Of a stretch of 64,000 nucleotides of DNA, positions 10,239 to 21,093 are shown one piece after another. This DNA comes from Spiroplasma phoeniceum (GTDB lineage: Bacteria > Bacillota_I > Bacilli_A > Mycoplasmatales > Mycoplasmataceae), in NCBI GenBank assembly GCA_026239495.1, contig CP110830.1, positions 1 through 64,000 on the forward strand, given 5' to 3'. The first letter of the stretch is position 1, and the number at the start of each line of letters is the position of its first letter. Made by a program: the position numbers and the translations under genes. A model generated the notes under the pieces. The model was not told the DNA's origin, did not search any database, and was given only the letters and a program-made list of their open reading frames with translations.

Positions 10239-11381
10239 CTTTAATTTTGTCGAAAACTCTTGATGAAATAAAAAAAATCATCAATATGACAATTTAAAAA
10301 CTAATTTTGTGTAAGATTATGATTTTGTTTTAAATTTTTTAAACGTTAAAATATAATACCGTTGATTGTTGGTTTGGTGTTAAACCTTTATGTTGGTATT
10401 TTCATTTTCAGAGCTTTAAATAATTTTGAATATTAGTGAAACCCAAACCATGATAATGAATTAAGGCTTCTTTAAGACTGGATTGTAATTTATTAATCTT
10501 ATTTAACTTTCGATAACTAGTATCAGGGTTTGTACTAGTTTTGGTGGAATATAGAGTAGAATTTGTTTGTTTTGCTACTAATAAATATAGTGGTTGCATG
10601 TCAGAAATAATCGTTGATTTTTCTTTAATCAATTGCTTATTCATATTTTCAATAATTCATTGTTTTTGTAATCGTTTGGTATTGGTAGATTGAACAAAAA
10701 TATTATTATTGCTATCAACTGCCATTTGAATACAGCATTTGGTATTGGTTGAAAATGGATCGAGATGAGTTTTTCGTTTATCAAATTTATCTTTAAAATT
10801 ACCTTTATGGATTTCTTTAATAAATGTTTCATCCATTTGAATTTGACCATTTAATTTTTTAAATTTTAATTGGGTATTTTCTAATTGTTTTGATTGCATT
10901 AATTTTTGTCGATTATACCAAGCAGTTTTTGGGGTTGTTTTAATAAAACGAGAAATTATTTTGCTAGATTGTTCTAATAATGCAATTTGAATTAATAAAT
11001 TTCATTGTTCATAATTTAAATGACTTCAATAAGTAAAATGATGACGAAAAGCATCAAAACTAGCACGACATTTTTTACATAAATATTTTTGTTTTCCTTC
11101 AGGATTATGACCATTTTTAACACAATGAAAAGATTTGCAATTAGGACATGTAATGCCTTTATCTCTAAATTTTTGATCAATTTCATTTAAACGTTTTTGT
11201 TTTTTGATTACCTTTACTTCTTTTTTTATTTTTTCATAAAATTCTAAAAATTGATCATCTGTAAAACTGTTTTTTAATTCTGTAATTATTTTTTCCATCA
11301 ATTATTTACCTCTATATATTAAAAATATACCTAAAATTAGGTATATTCTATAAATATCAAGAGTTTTCGACAAAATTAAAG
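10239..11381 (-). mobile_element. IS1595-family insertion sequence, intact
   Basis: 1143 bp. Perfect terminal inverted repeats of about 26 bp begin CTTTAATTTTGTCG. Flanked by an exact 8-bp duplication AAATTCTT (10231-10238 and 11382-11389), as IS1595 elements make. Joining the flanks rebuilds the uninterrupted IS-A' sequence seen at 60913 onward. Confidence 0.9.
10339..11298 (-). CDS. IS1595-family transposase
   Basis: 319 residues, one uninterrupted frame with TGA=Trp. RBS AGAGG lies before ATG 11298. The N-terminus has a zinc ribbon, CPNCKSFHCVKNGHN...YLCKKC (about residues 49-78), a family hallmark. It is followed by the catalytic domain with QMDETFIKEIHKG (first Asp), QMAVDSNNNIFVQ (second Asp) and HYHGLGFTNIQNYLKLWKW near the C-terminus. 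This is the only copy of this element in the window, and both ends and the gene look complete, so it may be active. Confidence 0.88.
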
Positions 11382-12319
11382 AAATTCTTTAATTTTAAAT
11401 AAATCTTCTATGCTAACTACAAATTATAAATTGAAGCAATTAAATTAAATATTAAACTAAATCGTTTTCTTCGATTACGATATTTTTCTGTAATAATTTT
11501 AAATTTTTTAAGAATAGCAAAAATATTTTCAATAATAATTCTCATTTTTGAAACTATTCTATTACGTTGTTTTTGTACTTTATTTAAAGGGTTTTTCTTT
11601 GTTTTTTTGTGGGTATTAGAACATTATTGTGAATTTTTTGAATTCCTTGATAACCAATATCAACTATTAATTTGGTATTTTTTAAAATTGAGATTTTTGA
11701 TTCTTTAAATAAATCATAATCATGTTTTTTTCCAATCGAAAAACTTGTTGCAATAATTTTTTTGGTTTCTTGTTCGATAATTACTTGTGTTTTAATAGTG
11801 TGTTTTTTCTTTTTACCAGAATAAGATTGTTTTTGTCTTTTTTTGGGCGTTGGATTGGGGTCTTGGTAAAATCAATAATAATAGTTTTATCATTAAAATA
11901 ATCATTTATTAGTGCTTTTTTACCAGCAACTTGCTGAAAATCAGGGTGTTTAATTAAAATATCTTCAATTCACTTGATATTGCGATAACAACTAGATTCA
12001 CTAATATCAAAACTTTTAGCAAGATGAAAATAAGTCCGATATTCTCGTCAATACGATAAAGTCATCAGTAGCCGATTTTCTAGTGATAATTTATTAGTTT
12101 TGCCACCTTTTTTAAATTTTTATATTTCAGCTACTTGTAAAATATTTAACATTTTATTAAAAGTAGCTTTTTTGCTCCGGTTAATAGCAACAATTCTTTA
12201 TCATTAATAAAATTAAATTTATCAAATTTCATAATTTTAATCTCCTATAATTTCTATTTTAATTTAAAAATATTTTATAGGAATTTTAAAATAATTAGAT
12301 TAGTTTATGCAAGAAGTCT

Positions 12320-12592
12320 AATATAATAAATCAAAGAAAAGAAATTATAAAAATTAAATAATTTGTAATGAAAAATAGTTTAATTTTTAATTTTAAAGAT
12401 ACTATCTGATGAATAATGCAAATAAAAAAATCGCCCTAATAAGCAGTTACTTTAATTTATATTTAATTGCTTTATTTATATTTTTGTAAAACCTAAGTTT
12501 TTTTCCGACTACCAATAATGGCAATTTACAAAAAGGACGTTATCCTATTCTTTGTTTTTTCTAAGATAACAAATAAATAATATTTGAAAATG
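12320..12592. other. Intergenic debris: phage-type repeat arm and MITE-1-like end
   Basis: No gene is seen. At about 12400-12431 there is a single arm of the inverted-repeat element found at 42453 and 57928 (TACTATCTGATGAATAATGC). At about 12488-12517 lies a sequence like the MITE-1 end (AAAACCTAAG ... CGACTACC). Both look like relics of earlier insertions. Confidence 0.45.
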
Positions 12593-12601
12593 TGATATAA
12601 T
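12593..12601 (+). promoter_or_regulatory. Extended -10 promoter
   Basis: TGATATAAT, 54 bp upstream of ATG 12656; no clear -35. Confidence 0.45.
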
Positions 12602-12655
12602 AATAAATGATTTACAACATAATAGGATATGATTGGACTAAAGGAAGTATAAACA

Positions 12656-14032
12656 ATGAAAAATGATATGCGCGCTATATATGATAAAATGTGTGATACC
12701 TGTAAAAAAACCTTTAAAAAAATTATTTTAGCAATTCGTAGTGACCAAACAAAAGATGTTAATAATTTACTTCTTTTTGTTTGTAAAATTAATACAACAT
12801 TTACTCTTAAAGAAGATGCAGGAATAATGCCAATTGCATTAATTAATTGTAAGGACAATAAGTATACTTTTTTTTGAAAAAATAATTTTTTAGATGTCTC
12901 AGGCAATCCAAAAGTTCCTGTTGTTAACCAAACAATTCAATTATCAAAAGAAACAATTGACAAAATTCCAACTCATCGTCATTCGTTGCCAATTAAGTCT
13001 AAACCACCGATTGAAAAAGTTCCTGTAGTTCAAGAAAAGAAATTTGAAACATTAAAACCAATTCCTGAAGTAAAAAATAAATTAGAATTAGAGGTGGCAA
13101 GTAAAATTGAAATGCCAGATAATGATAAAAATAAGGATAATAATGATATTAAAGAAAAACCTATTGATTTGCCAACTGAATTAGTGATACCATCACCTTC
13201 AATTGACGGTGAAGCTATTGCTTTGGCAAAAAAAATGGAACCCGATTCTATGACATCAATGCGTAAAATTTTACATACTATTAACCGAAAAATACAATTC
13301 AAAATTTGAAGTTTAGTTGTTATTTTAGCAATATCACTTGTTGGTTTTGGCATTGGTGGATGACAATTATGAAAACACTTTGCAAACACTGCAAATAATG
13401 AAAATAGTGGTGGAGGCGTTAGTGAACGAACTAATATTACTTTATTAGGTGGCGACTTAAGTAAACAAGTTATTGAAATTGAAGATTCAAATAATTGGAT
13501 GGATTTATACGGTGCTTTATTAACCTTAGAAATTGGTTCCAAAAATGATGGGAAATTACAGCCACAACTGTTAGAAGCAATTAAAGATCCAGCCACTACT
13601 TTAACTTTTAGTAGTGAACGTTTTCACGAAGATAAAACAGCCTATGCAGCTACAATTATTATTGATACAGATAATTCAACTAATTTTTATGGTATTACTA
13701 ATATTGCAATCCAAGCTAAGTCAAAACGAATTAATATTATTAATTTGGGCACAAATTTAGCAGATACTCCTGTTGATATTTCAAGTGACATACCTAAAGA
13801 TATTTTATCAGCTATGATAGAAAATTCAGAAATTTCAAATGAGCTATTACCAGAATCATTAGCGTTTTTAAAAACGGCGCAAAAAGATGAAAATTTATTT
13901 CTAAGAATTGATGGTAGTGTTAATAAAAAACCTGACGCAACATCTGATGTGCAATTAGTTATTTTAGCGGATAAATCAAATCTTTATAAAGGAACAGCTT
14001 CATTTTTCTTGAAAGTAAAATGAAAATTATAA
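12656..14032 (+). CDS. Single-pass membrane protein with large extracellular domain
   Basis: 458 residues. RBS AAAGGAAG. The cytoplasmic N-terminal ~210 residues include CDTCKK and a Pro/Lys-rich linker (PPIEKVPVVQEKKFETLKP). One transmembrane segment, LVVILAISLVGFGIGGWQLW, lies at about residues 222-241. About 215 residues outside carry repeated Ser/Thr/Asn-rich beta-like stretches. TGA codons (12876 and others) are Trp. No family is recognised. The linker-TM-ectodomain layout fits a surface protein; the two N-terminal cysteines could bind a metal, but this is a guess. Confidence 0.7.
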
Positions 14033-14134
14033 CAATTAATTTTTAAACTTATTATTATCTATGATTTTTTTTATTTTTAAAAAGGATTTCTTGTAATTTA
14101 CAAGTTAATCTAATATAGAAGGAAGATAGGAGAG

Positions 14135-14290
14135 ATGTATGCTTCAATTTATTGAACAGTTCAAGATATTAATGCAAATTTAATTTATTTAGAACATAAT
14201 AATTATTGTTATGAAATTAATTTAGTTACAAATAAATTATTTAAGTTTAAGAAAACAATACAGATTAATTATAGATTGCACCCAGTTTAG
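14135..14290 (+). pseudogene. Short ORF cut by an IS30 end
   Basis: Starts MYASIYWTVQDINANLIYLE at ATG 14135 after GGAGAG. It runs 51 codons until it enters the IS30-type terminal sequence (TGCACCCAGTTTAGTAAG), where it stops. It is probably the 5' part of a gene whose remainder was lost on IS30 insertion. No family recognised. Confidence 0.5.
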
Positions 14291-14326
14291 TAAGTATTAA
14301 TAAAAAAAGTTATAAACTTTTATTTA
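14284..14326. mobile_element. Solo IS30-type end
   Basis: TGCACCCAGTTTAGTAAGTA matches, in one orientation or the other, ends at 49112-49165, about 42880-42900 and 60739-60765. The transposase part is gone and IS-A copy 3 sits directly behind it. Confidence 0.6.
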
Positions 14327-14328
14327 TT

Positions 14329-15398
14329 AGACTTCTTGCATAACCCATTAAAATAATTTCAAATATTTGTAAAAAGGGGTTAATATAAAATTATAATTTT
14401 AATTAATTATGTCTTTTATTTAAAAATTTAATATTTTGCCACAACGAAAAATTATTTTATTATTCAAATTCGTTAATTTTAAATAAATCTTTTATGATAA
14501 CTATAATAATTGTAAATTATAAATTGAAGCAATTAAATTAAATCTTAAACTAAATCGTTTTCTACGATTTCTATATTTTTCTGTAATAATTTTAAATTTT
14601 TTAAGAATAGCAAAAATATTTTCAATAATAATTCTTATTTTTGAAACTAGTCTATTATGTTGTTTTTGTTCTTTATTTAAATGTTTTTTCTTAGTTTTCT
14701 TTGTGGGCATTATAACATTATTGTGAATTTTTTGTATTCCTTGATAACCACTATCAACTATTAATTTGGTATTTTTTAAAATTGCGATTTTTGATTCTTT
14801 AAATAAAGCATAATCGTGTTTTTTGCCAAGTGAAAAACTTGTTGCAATAATTTTTTTGGTTTCTTGTTCGATAATTACTTGTGTTTTAATAGTGTGTTTT
14901 TTCTTTTTACCAGAATAAGATTGTTTTTGTCTTTTTTTGGGCGTTGGATTGGGGTTTCGGTAGCATCAATAATAATAGTTTTATCATTAAAATAATCATT
15001 TATTAGTGCTTTTTTACCAGCAACTTGCTGAAAATCAGGGTGTTTAATTAAAATATCTTCAATTCACTTGATATTGCGATAACAATTAGCTTCACTAATT
15101 CCGAAATTTTTTCCAAGATGAAAATAAGTTCGATATTCTCGTCAATACGATAAAGTCATCAATAATCGATTTTCTAGTGATAATTTATTAGCTTTGCCAC
15201 CTTTTTTAAATTTTTCTATTTCAGCTACTTGTAAAATATCTAACATTTTATTAAAAATATCTTGTTTTATTCCTGTTAATCTTAATCATTCTTTATCATT
15301 AATATTTTTAAATTCATCAAATTTCATAATTTAATATCCTCATAAATTATATTTTATAATAATATTTTAATAATAAAACCAGGTATCGCAAGAAGTCT
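14329..15398 (-). mobile_element. IS-A copy 3 (IS5-like)
   Basis: 1070 bp with ATT duplications at 14326-14328 and 15399-15401. It is inserted immediately beside an IS30 end. Confidence 0.9.
14501..15327 (-). CDS. IS-A transposase (OrfA/OrfB joined by -1 frameshift)
   Basis: OrfA from ATG 15327 covers the N-terminal helix-turn-helix-like region and the first Asp (IIIDATETPI). At the run of seven A (CCC AAAAAAA GAC on the coding strand) a -1 slip enters OrfB: RQKQSYSGKKKKHTIKTQ, then LIVDSGYQGI and RIIIENIFAILKKF, ending at 14501. The fusion is about 275 residues with complete DDE. No other lesion is seen in this copy. Confidence 0.75.
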
Positions 15399-15454
15399 AT
15401 TATATATTTTTCTTTCCGAATTGAATATCATTTATTTCATTTTTTAACATCTGT

Positions 15455-16258
15455 AAATTGTAAATGCAAATTTAGCACTTTATGAACTATAAAATAAAGA
15501 TTTTTAAATTTTTAAAGATCTGTTATAAAAATTAAAGCAAAAATATCTTTTATTTTATGGCTTATTTTCGTTAATTAATTACTAAAATTAAATATTAAGC
15601 TTAAAACTAAGATTTTCATTCATATAAAAATTGCTACACTTCATAGTACAATTTACAATCATTAATATATTCATCATGAGATAAATAAATATTTTTATGA
15701 ATTGTTGCTTTTTTTAATAAATAATGAAAACTTTCAATAACAATATTATAAGCACAATGATAATTTTTATCCATAGAAATTCTAATTTTATTAGATATAC
15801 ATTTATTATTATATATTTTTGATGTGTATTGAAGTCCATGATCTGAATGAATTATTATGCTACTGAGATCTTTTTTTGTTTGTTTAATTTTATTAATTGC
15901 AGCATCTAAATTGTTCATAACAATTTTGTTATCATTATATTTTGATGACTGCATATCAACAATTTCTTTAGCATATCCATCAATTATTGTTGATTGATAA
16001 TGTTTTTTACCATTTCAAATTAAATAAGTTGCATCAGTAAATAAAACTTTAAATTTGCACAGTTTCAAATATTAGCACTTTTTATCTAAATTCAAATCTT
16101 AGTTTTAAGCTTAATATTTAATTTTAGTAATTAATTAACGAAAATAAGCCATAAAATAAAAGATATTTTTGCTTTAATTTTTATAACAGATCTTTAAAAA
16201 TTTAAAAAGATTGATTTTATATTTCATAAAGTGCTACATTTGCATTTACAATTTACAA
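15455..16258. mobile_element. IS-C (IS3-type) remnant with duplicated inverted ends
   Basis: The outer ends match (left TGTAAATTGTAAATGC; right, reverse-complemented, the same). About 170 bp inside each end are near-identical in inverted orientation, far longer than normal IS3 terminal repeats, so the same element end seems to be present twice. A transposase fragment lies between the arms. Confidence 0.6.
15634..16055 (-). pseudogene. IS3-type OrfB C-terminal fragment (IS-C)
   Basis: Reads KVLFTDATYLIWNGKKHYQ (first catalytic Asp), then SSIIIHSDHGLQYTSKIYNN (second Asp) and IESFHYLLKKATIHKN (catalytic Glu), stopping at 15634. The N-terminal half of OrfB is missing here; a matching N-terminal piece lies at 19198-19512. 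Confidence 0.7.
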
Positions 16259-17020
16259 TTAAAATGCTTTTTAATTCAAATTGAATTGGAGGAATTTTTA
16301 ATTTTAAAATCCTTCTATAATTATTATAATCAACAATATAATTATCTATCATATTTTTTAGCTCATTAAATTTTTGTATTTTGTTATATTTTTATTTTCT
16401 GTTTTTAAAATTGAAAACCAATTTTCAATAGGTGAATTATCTAAACAATTTCCACGTCGATACATACTTATAGTGACTCCATAATCTCTTAATAAATCAA
16501 AATATGCACGTGAAGTAAAATGAACGCCCTGATCAGAATTAATTATTAATTGACCAGGTTTAATTTTTCGATTAATTAAGCTTTGTTTTAAACAATTAAT
16601 TACTCAATTTACTGCTGGCCTTACTGTTAGTGAGTATCAAACAATTGCATTGCTAAATAAGTCTTTAATAGCAAATAAATATACTGATTCTGAATATATT
16701 TTAATTATTGTAATATCAATTGATCATTTTTGATTGATTTGATTAGAATGAAAATTACGTTTAAGTAAATAGGTGTATTTTTTATGTTCATATAACATAT
16801 TATTAAAATGTTTAATTCATTTTTTATGTTTAATTCTAACTTCAGAACATATTTGTAATATCTTCATATAACGATATACAGTGCTTGCTGATATTTTTAT
16901 TTTTTGTTCTTCCAAATCAAGTTTTATTTGTCGATGACCTTTATTTTTATTGTTTTTTCAAATTATTTTAATTATTTCTAATATATTGTAATCAATTTTT
17001 CATTCATATTTTTCATGAAT
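16259..17020 (-). pseudogene. IS-B (IS3-type) transposase, C-terminal part
   Basis: Homologous to the longer copy at 53126. It has the rve-type core: SIDITIIKIYSESVYLFAIK, LIINSDQGVHFTS and SPIENWFSILKTENK, reading toward 16259. The 5' part is cut off by IS-A copy 4 at 17024. At its 3' side the IS-B end is fused to the IS-C end. Confidence 0.7.
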
Positions 17021-17023
17021 ATT

Positions 17024-18093
17024 AGACTTCTTGCGATACCTGGTTTTATTATTAAAATATTATTATAAAATATAATTTATGAGGATATTAAATTATGAAA
17101 TTTGATGAATTTAAAAATATTAATGATAAAGAATGATTAAGATTAACAGGAATAAAACAAGATATTTTTAATAAAATGTTAGATATTTTACAAGTAGCTG
17201 AAATAGAAAAATTTAAAAAAGGTGGCAAAGCTAATAAATTATCACTAGAAAATCGATTATTGATGACTTTATCGTATTGACGAGAATATCGAACTTATTT
17301 TCATCTTGGAAAAAATTTCGGAATTAGTGAAGCTAATTGTTATCGCAATATCAAGTGAATTGAAGATATTTTAATTAAACACCCTGATTTTCAACAATTA
17401 GCTGGTAAAAAATTACTAATAAATGATTATTTTAATTATAAAACTATTATTATTGATGCTAACGAAACCCCAATCCAACGCACAAAAAAAGACAAAAACA
17501 ATCTTATTCTGGTAAAAAGAAAAAACACACTATTAAAACACAAGTAATTATCGAACAAGAAACCAAAAAAATTATTGCAACAAGTTTTTCACTTGGTAAA
17601 AAACACGATTATGCTTTATTTAAAGAATCAAAAATCGCAATTTTAAAAAATACCAAATTAATAGTTGATAGTGGTTATCAAGGAATACAAAAAATTCACA
17701 ATAATGTTATAATGCCCACAAAGAAAACTAAGAAAAAACATTTAAATAAAGAACAAAAACAACATAATAGACTAGTTTCAAAAATAAGAATTATTATTGA
17801 AAATATTTTTGCTATTCTTAAAAAATTTAAAATTATTACAGAAAAATATAGAAATCGTAGAAAACGATTTAGTTTAAGATTTAATTTAATTGCTTCAATT
17901 TATAATTTACAATTATTATAGTTATCATAAAAGATTTATTTAAAATTAACGAATTTGAATAATAAAATAATTTTTCGTTGTGGCAAAATATTAAATTTTT
18001 AAATAAAAGACATAATTAATTAAAATTATAATTTTATATTAACCCTTTTTTACAAATATTTGAAATTATTTTAATGGGTTATGCAAGAAGTCT
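17024..18093 (+). mobile_element. IS-A copy 4 (IS5-like)
   Basis: 1070 bp with ATT on both sides (17021-17023, 18094-18096). Left flank is IS-B; right flank is a 53-bp terminal piece of another IS-A. The matching ATT could come from insertion into that older IS-A, followed by loss of its left part. Confidence 0.88.
17095..17921 (+). CDS. IS-A transposase (OrfA/OrfB joined by -1 frameshift)
   Basis: OrfA 17095-17547; slippery A7 at 17484-17490 in frame as A AAA AAA; OrfB ends at 17921. DDE residues are present. Compared with other copies the first-Asp region reads DANETPIQRTKK instead of DATETPIQRPKK, which may matter for activity. RBS-like GAGG precedes ATG 17095. Confidence 0.72.
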
Positions 18094-18149
18094 ATTAACC
18101 CCTTTTTACAAATATTTGAAATTATTTTAATGGGTTATGCAAGAAGTCT
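18094..18149 (+). mobile_element. Solo 3' end of a second IS-A
   Basis: Repeats the last 53 bp of IS-A (AACCCCTTTTTACAAATATT to GAAGTCT) directly behind copy 4, preceded by ATT and followed by ATT. It is the leftover of an older IS-A that copy 4 hit. Confidence 0.75.
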
Positions 18150-18990
18150 ATTCAAATTGATGGAACTTATTTAAAAATGTGAAATGAAAATAAAAAGGGG
18201 AAAGAAAAAATAAAAAAACATAGTATATTTTCAACTGTTCATACTGGTTTTAATAAAACAAAATCAACTAAAAAAAAGGCCTGTAATTGCAAATAAATTA
18301 GGTGTTATAGAACTAGATAATATTCCAGAATATATTAAAAAAAATAGTAAATTAATTAATTTTGTTAGTAAATTACTTACATTAATTACCAGTTATTATG
18401 ACATTAATGACAATATTGAATTTATGGTATTAGGAGATGGTGCACTTTGAATTAAAAATATGGTAAAATTTATTCAAGAATATTTTCCTAAAAATAAAGT
18501 ACATTACACGATAGATAAATTTCACCTTACAAGTAGATTTAAAAAATTATATCCTCATCAAAGTAAAAACAAAGAAAACACAGAAACATACCATAAAGCA
18601 GTCGATTATTTTTTTAATGGTAAATATGAAGAATTATTAGAACGCGTAGAAAACAGTGCTTCTTTTATAAAAGAATCAAAAATGAAATTCTTAAAAGAGA
18701 CAATTAAATTAATTAAAAATAATGAAGAAAGTGTCAGAAATCAAACATTATGAAATAATATTGGTTGTCATATTGAGGGTGATATATCACATTACTGTAA
18801 GGGTGTTTTGGTTAAAAAAGCAACTTATCATGAAAAAACTATTAAAAATAAATTAAATACTAGTATGATGAATTTTAAAAATAAAATTAATTTATTTAAT
18901 ACTAATGAATCATTAGAAGAAAATAGAATTAATTATTCAGTTAATAATTTTGTAAATAATAGTTTACAATCAAACTTATATTTTTATTAA
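18150..18990 (+). pseudogene. ISLre2-family (UPF0236) transposase fragment
   Basis: Begins QIDGTYLKMWNENKKGKEK at the IS-A junction, so the 5' part is lost. Family signatures are VLGDGALWIKNMVKFIQEYF, VHYTIDKFHLTSRFKKLY, and CHIEGDISHYCKGVLVKKA. One frameshift lies in an A run near 18275-18283 (KSTKK to RPVIANKLG). Ends at TAA 18988. Confidence 0.8.
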
Positions 18991-19197
18991 TTTTATCTAA
19001 ATAAATTAAATAACTTTAATAAACATGTATTTTTGTCGTGGAAAAATTTAAAAATAATGAAAAAATATATTGACAATAAAATTAAAAGTAATACAATTTA
19101 ATTAAGTAAATTTCATATTATTCCACAATTTCTAAGATATTAATTAAAACCCTTAAATAATACATACAACCTATAAAAAAATCGTGCTAAATATTCA
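18991..19197. other. AT-rich debris between IS fragments
   Basis: No gene or clear repeat. It probably includes the 3' terminal part of the ISLre2 element. Confidence 0.35.
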
Positions 19198-19512
19198 TTA
19201 AAATTATTGCCTGATATAACATGTTTAAAGCGTAGTTATTGAGATAAATATAAAAATTATTTAAGTAATGGCAAGGATAACGAAACATTAAAGAATATTG
19301 TAAAATTCTATGAAGAAAATTTAAAACAATTTGGATATCGTCGGATAACTAAATATTTAAAAGAAGATTATGGCATTATTTATAATGCTAAAAAAGTATT
19401 ACGAATTATGAATGAAAATAATATTCAAGCTGAATATGTAAAAAGGATGCGTAAAAAAATATTACTAAAAAAGGCCAAAAATAAAAATATAATTAATGAA
19501 TATCTAAAATAA
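19198..19512 (+). pseudogene. IS3-type OrfB N-terminal fragment
   Basis: Encodes NIVKFYEENLKQFGYRRITK and DYGIIYNAKKVLRIMNENN, the HTH_21-like region preceding the catalytic core of IS3 OrfB. It stops at 19512, just before IS-D. The missing core resembles the fragment at 15634, so both may be from the same element type (IS-C). Confidence 0.65.
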
Positions 19513-19578
19513 AATTGACATAAAAAAGAGACAAACATTTTCTGTTATATAATTTTATTGAAAGGATGTTCGTTTCTT

Positions 19579-19905
19579 ATGGCAAAACAATGAAATAAAA
19601 ATGAAAAACTAGAAATTTTAACATTTGCTGAGTTAAATGGCATTAAACTAACAGTTCAAAAATATAACATAGCCAAATCTACCATACATAGATGACTTGT
19701 AGACGCACAAAACAATTTTGATAACCTAGAATGAGGTAGTTGATCTCAAAGTAAACAAAATACAAAAAGAAGAATTAGTATTTCAACAATTGACTCAAAT
19801 GATGTTAAAAAAATGTCACGTTCTGAATTAGAAGAGATTGATAAATTATATTTTTCATTAAAAAGCATGAGGCGAAGACTATTAAAGAAAAGTTCTTCGC
19901 AGTAA
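19579..19905 (+). CDS. IS-D OrfA
   Basis: 108 residues, MAKQWNKNEKLEILTFAELN, then an HTH KYNIAKSTIHRWLVDAQN (about residues 33-50) and a coiled C-terminal part (ELEEIDKLYFSLKSMRRRL). It is an IS3-type OrfA DNA-binding protein. OrfB lies in the -1 frame and overlaps its end near AAAGAAAAG, the usual place for IS3 programmed frameshifting. Confidence 0.8.
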
Positions 19906-20930
19906 ATAAATTATCAGCAGATTATTTTGTTGATTTTCTATCTGGAAAATTAGGGATAGCATTACAAAAGTTGAGGTTTTATAAAAAATATAAATAAAAT
20001 AATTGGATAAATTTTTAAAAATCCTGATTTATTAGTGTTTTAAATTCATCAATAACATTAAAAAAATACTTTTTATACCAAAACCTCAACCCTTTTCTTA
20101 CTACCAAATTAGGTATTACTAGAAAAGGTTATTACTTATGGATTAAAGAAGGGAAACCTATGTATAAAAAATATAATTTTGTTTTAGCAGAAATAATACT
20201 TGAAATATTTAATAAATTTAAAGGTGTTTATGGGTACCCAATGATTACGATTTTGTTAGAAAAATATAAAAATATCAAATTTAACAAATGAGTAGTCTAT
20301 CGCTATATTAAAATATTAAAAATTAAGTCTATTCGAAAGAAAATAAAACCGAATTATTTTAAATCAGGCCCTCTAAGATTCCCAAATATCTTAAAAAGAG
20401 ATTTTGTTACATCTGAACCAAACAAAAAATGATTGATAGATATAACATATTTACCTATTAATAATGGCGTGGTATATTTATCAATTATCCGTGATTTATT
20501 CAATGGTGAAATAATAGATTGAAAATTATCAAATCATGATGATGCTAATTTGAGTTTTAAGAATTTATTATCGGCTTGAAATTATGCAGGACGTCCCAAA
20601 AAATTAATTATTCATTCAGATCAAGGCTATGCATATGAATTGCCACAATGAAAAGAATTTTGTGAAAAAATGGTAATTATTATTTCGATGTCTCGACGTG
20701 TTAATTCACCAGATAATTGTGCTTGTGAAACTTGATTCAGTTCATTTAAAAATGAATGTTTTTTCTTATATAAACGAAAAAGTCTTAATTTTAGTAATAT
20801 TATGAACATTGTTTCAAATTATGTTGATTTCTATAATTTTGTCAGACCTAGAGTTAAACAAAGAAAAACTCCATTTGAACAACGAATGGAGTTTCAAAAT
20901 AAAAATGTCTCTTTTTTCTGTCAATTTTAA
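19890..20930 (+). pseudogene. IS-D OrfB, interrupted by MITE-1
   Basis: Before the MITE: VNKLSADYFVDFLSGKLG. After it: GITRKGYYLWIKEGKPMYKK, then KKWLIDITYLPINNGVVYL (first Asp), LIIHSDQGYAYELPQWK (second Asp), and SRRVNSPDNCACETWFSSFK (Glu), ending at TAA 20928. Removing the MITE with one copy of its 8-bp duplication gives a single open frame, so this gene was intact until the MITE arrived. Confidence 0.85.
19955..20105. mobile_element. MITE-1 copy 2 (151 bp)
   Basis: Starts GATAGCATTACAAAAG and ends CTTTTCTTACTACC, with inner arms GTTGAGGTTTT / AAAACCTCAAC. An exact 8-bp duplication AAATTAGG flanks it (19947-19954, 20106-20113). It codes for nothing. Confidence 0.88.
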
Positions 20931-21093
20931 TTGACATTGTCATTAAATATCATGATTTAGTAAATCGTAAATTTAATAAAATTAAAGAAAAAATTAAAGT
21001 TTTATACAATGTTTCTTTTAACTGAAAATATGAAATAAAAAACCTTTCTAGGTTATTATTAAAATATATAAAGTTAGGAGAAACATTTTTTAT
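20924..21093. other. IS3 debris
   Basis: Decayed sequence, including a stretch resembling the NRKFN region of IS3 OrfB, and probably the left end of IS-B. No intact gene. Confidence 0.35.

Larger units (their letters stand above)
10097..12319 (-). mobile_element. IS-A' copy 1, split by an IS1595 element
   Basis: Older relative of IS-A. Its ends are ATACTTATTGCGTAACC (decayed) and TTATGCAAGAAGTCT, with matching AAT triplets (10094-10096, 12320-12322). The body is 10097-10238 plus 11382-12319. The transposase remnant on the minus strand (start ATG 12232) has several frameshifts and stops. A whole IS1595-family element sits in its 3' region. Confidence 0.8.
19516..20923 (+). mobile_element. IS-D (IS3/IS150-type), carrying a MITE
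   Basis: Ends TGACATAAAAAAGAGACA and, reverse-complemented from the right, TGACAGAAAAAAGAGACA. 1408 bp, of which 159 bp are an inserted MITE-1 plus its target duplication. It has overlapping OrfA and OrfB. No convincing target duplication of the element itself is seen. Confidence 0.8.

Noticed and set aside
12526-12906. 126-residue minus-strand ORF over the start of 12656
   Set aside because: Antisense to a gene with RBS and a continuing frame; no RBS of its own.
15455-16258. Composite transposon or phase-switch between long inverted arms
   Set aside because: The inner sequence is only a broken IS3 OrfB fragment and the outer ends are IS-C ends, so a duplicated IS end explains it.
19510-20933. 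4-bp target duplication for IS-D
   Set aside because: AATT could be drawn at both sides only by shifting the element ends away from the usual TG...CA, so I do not call it.
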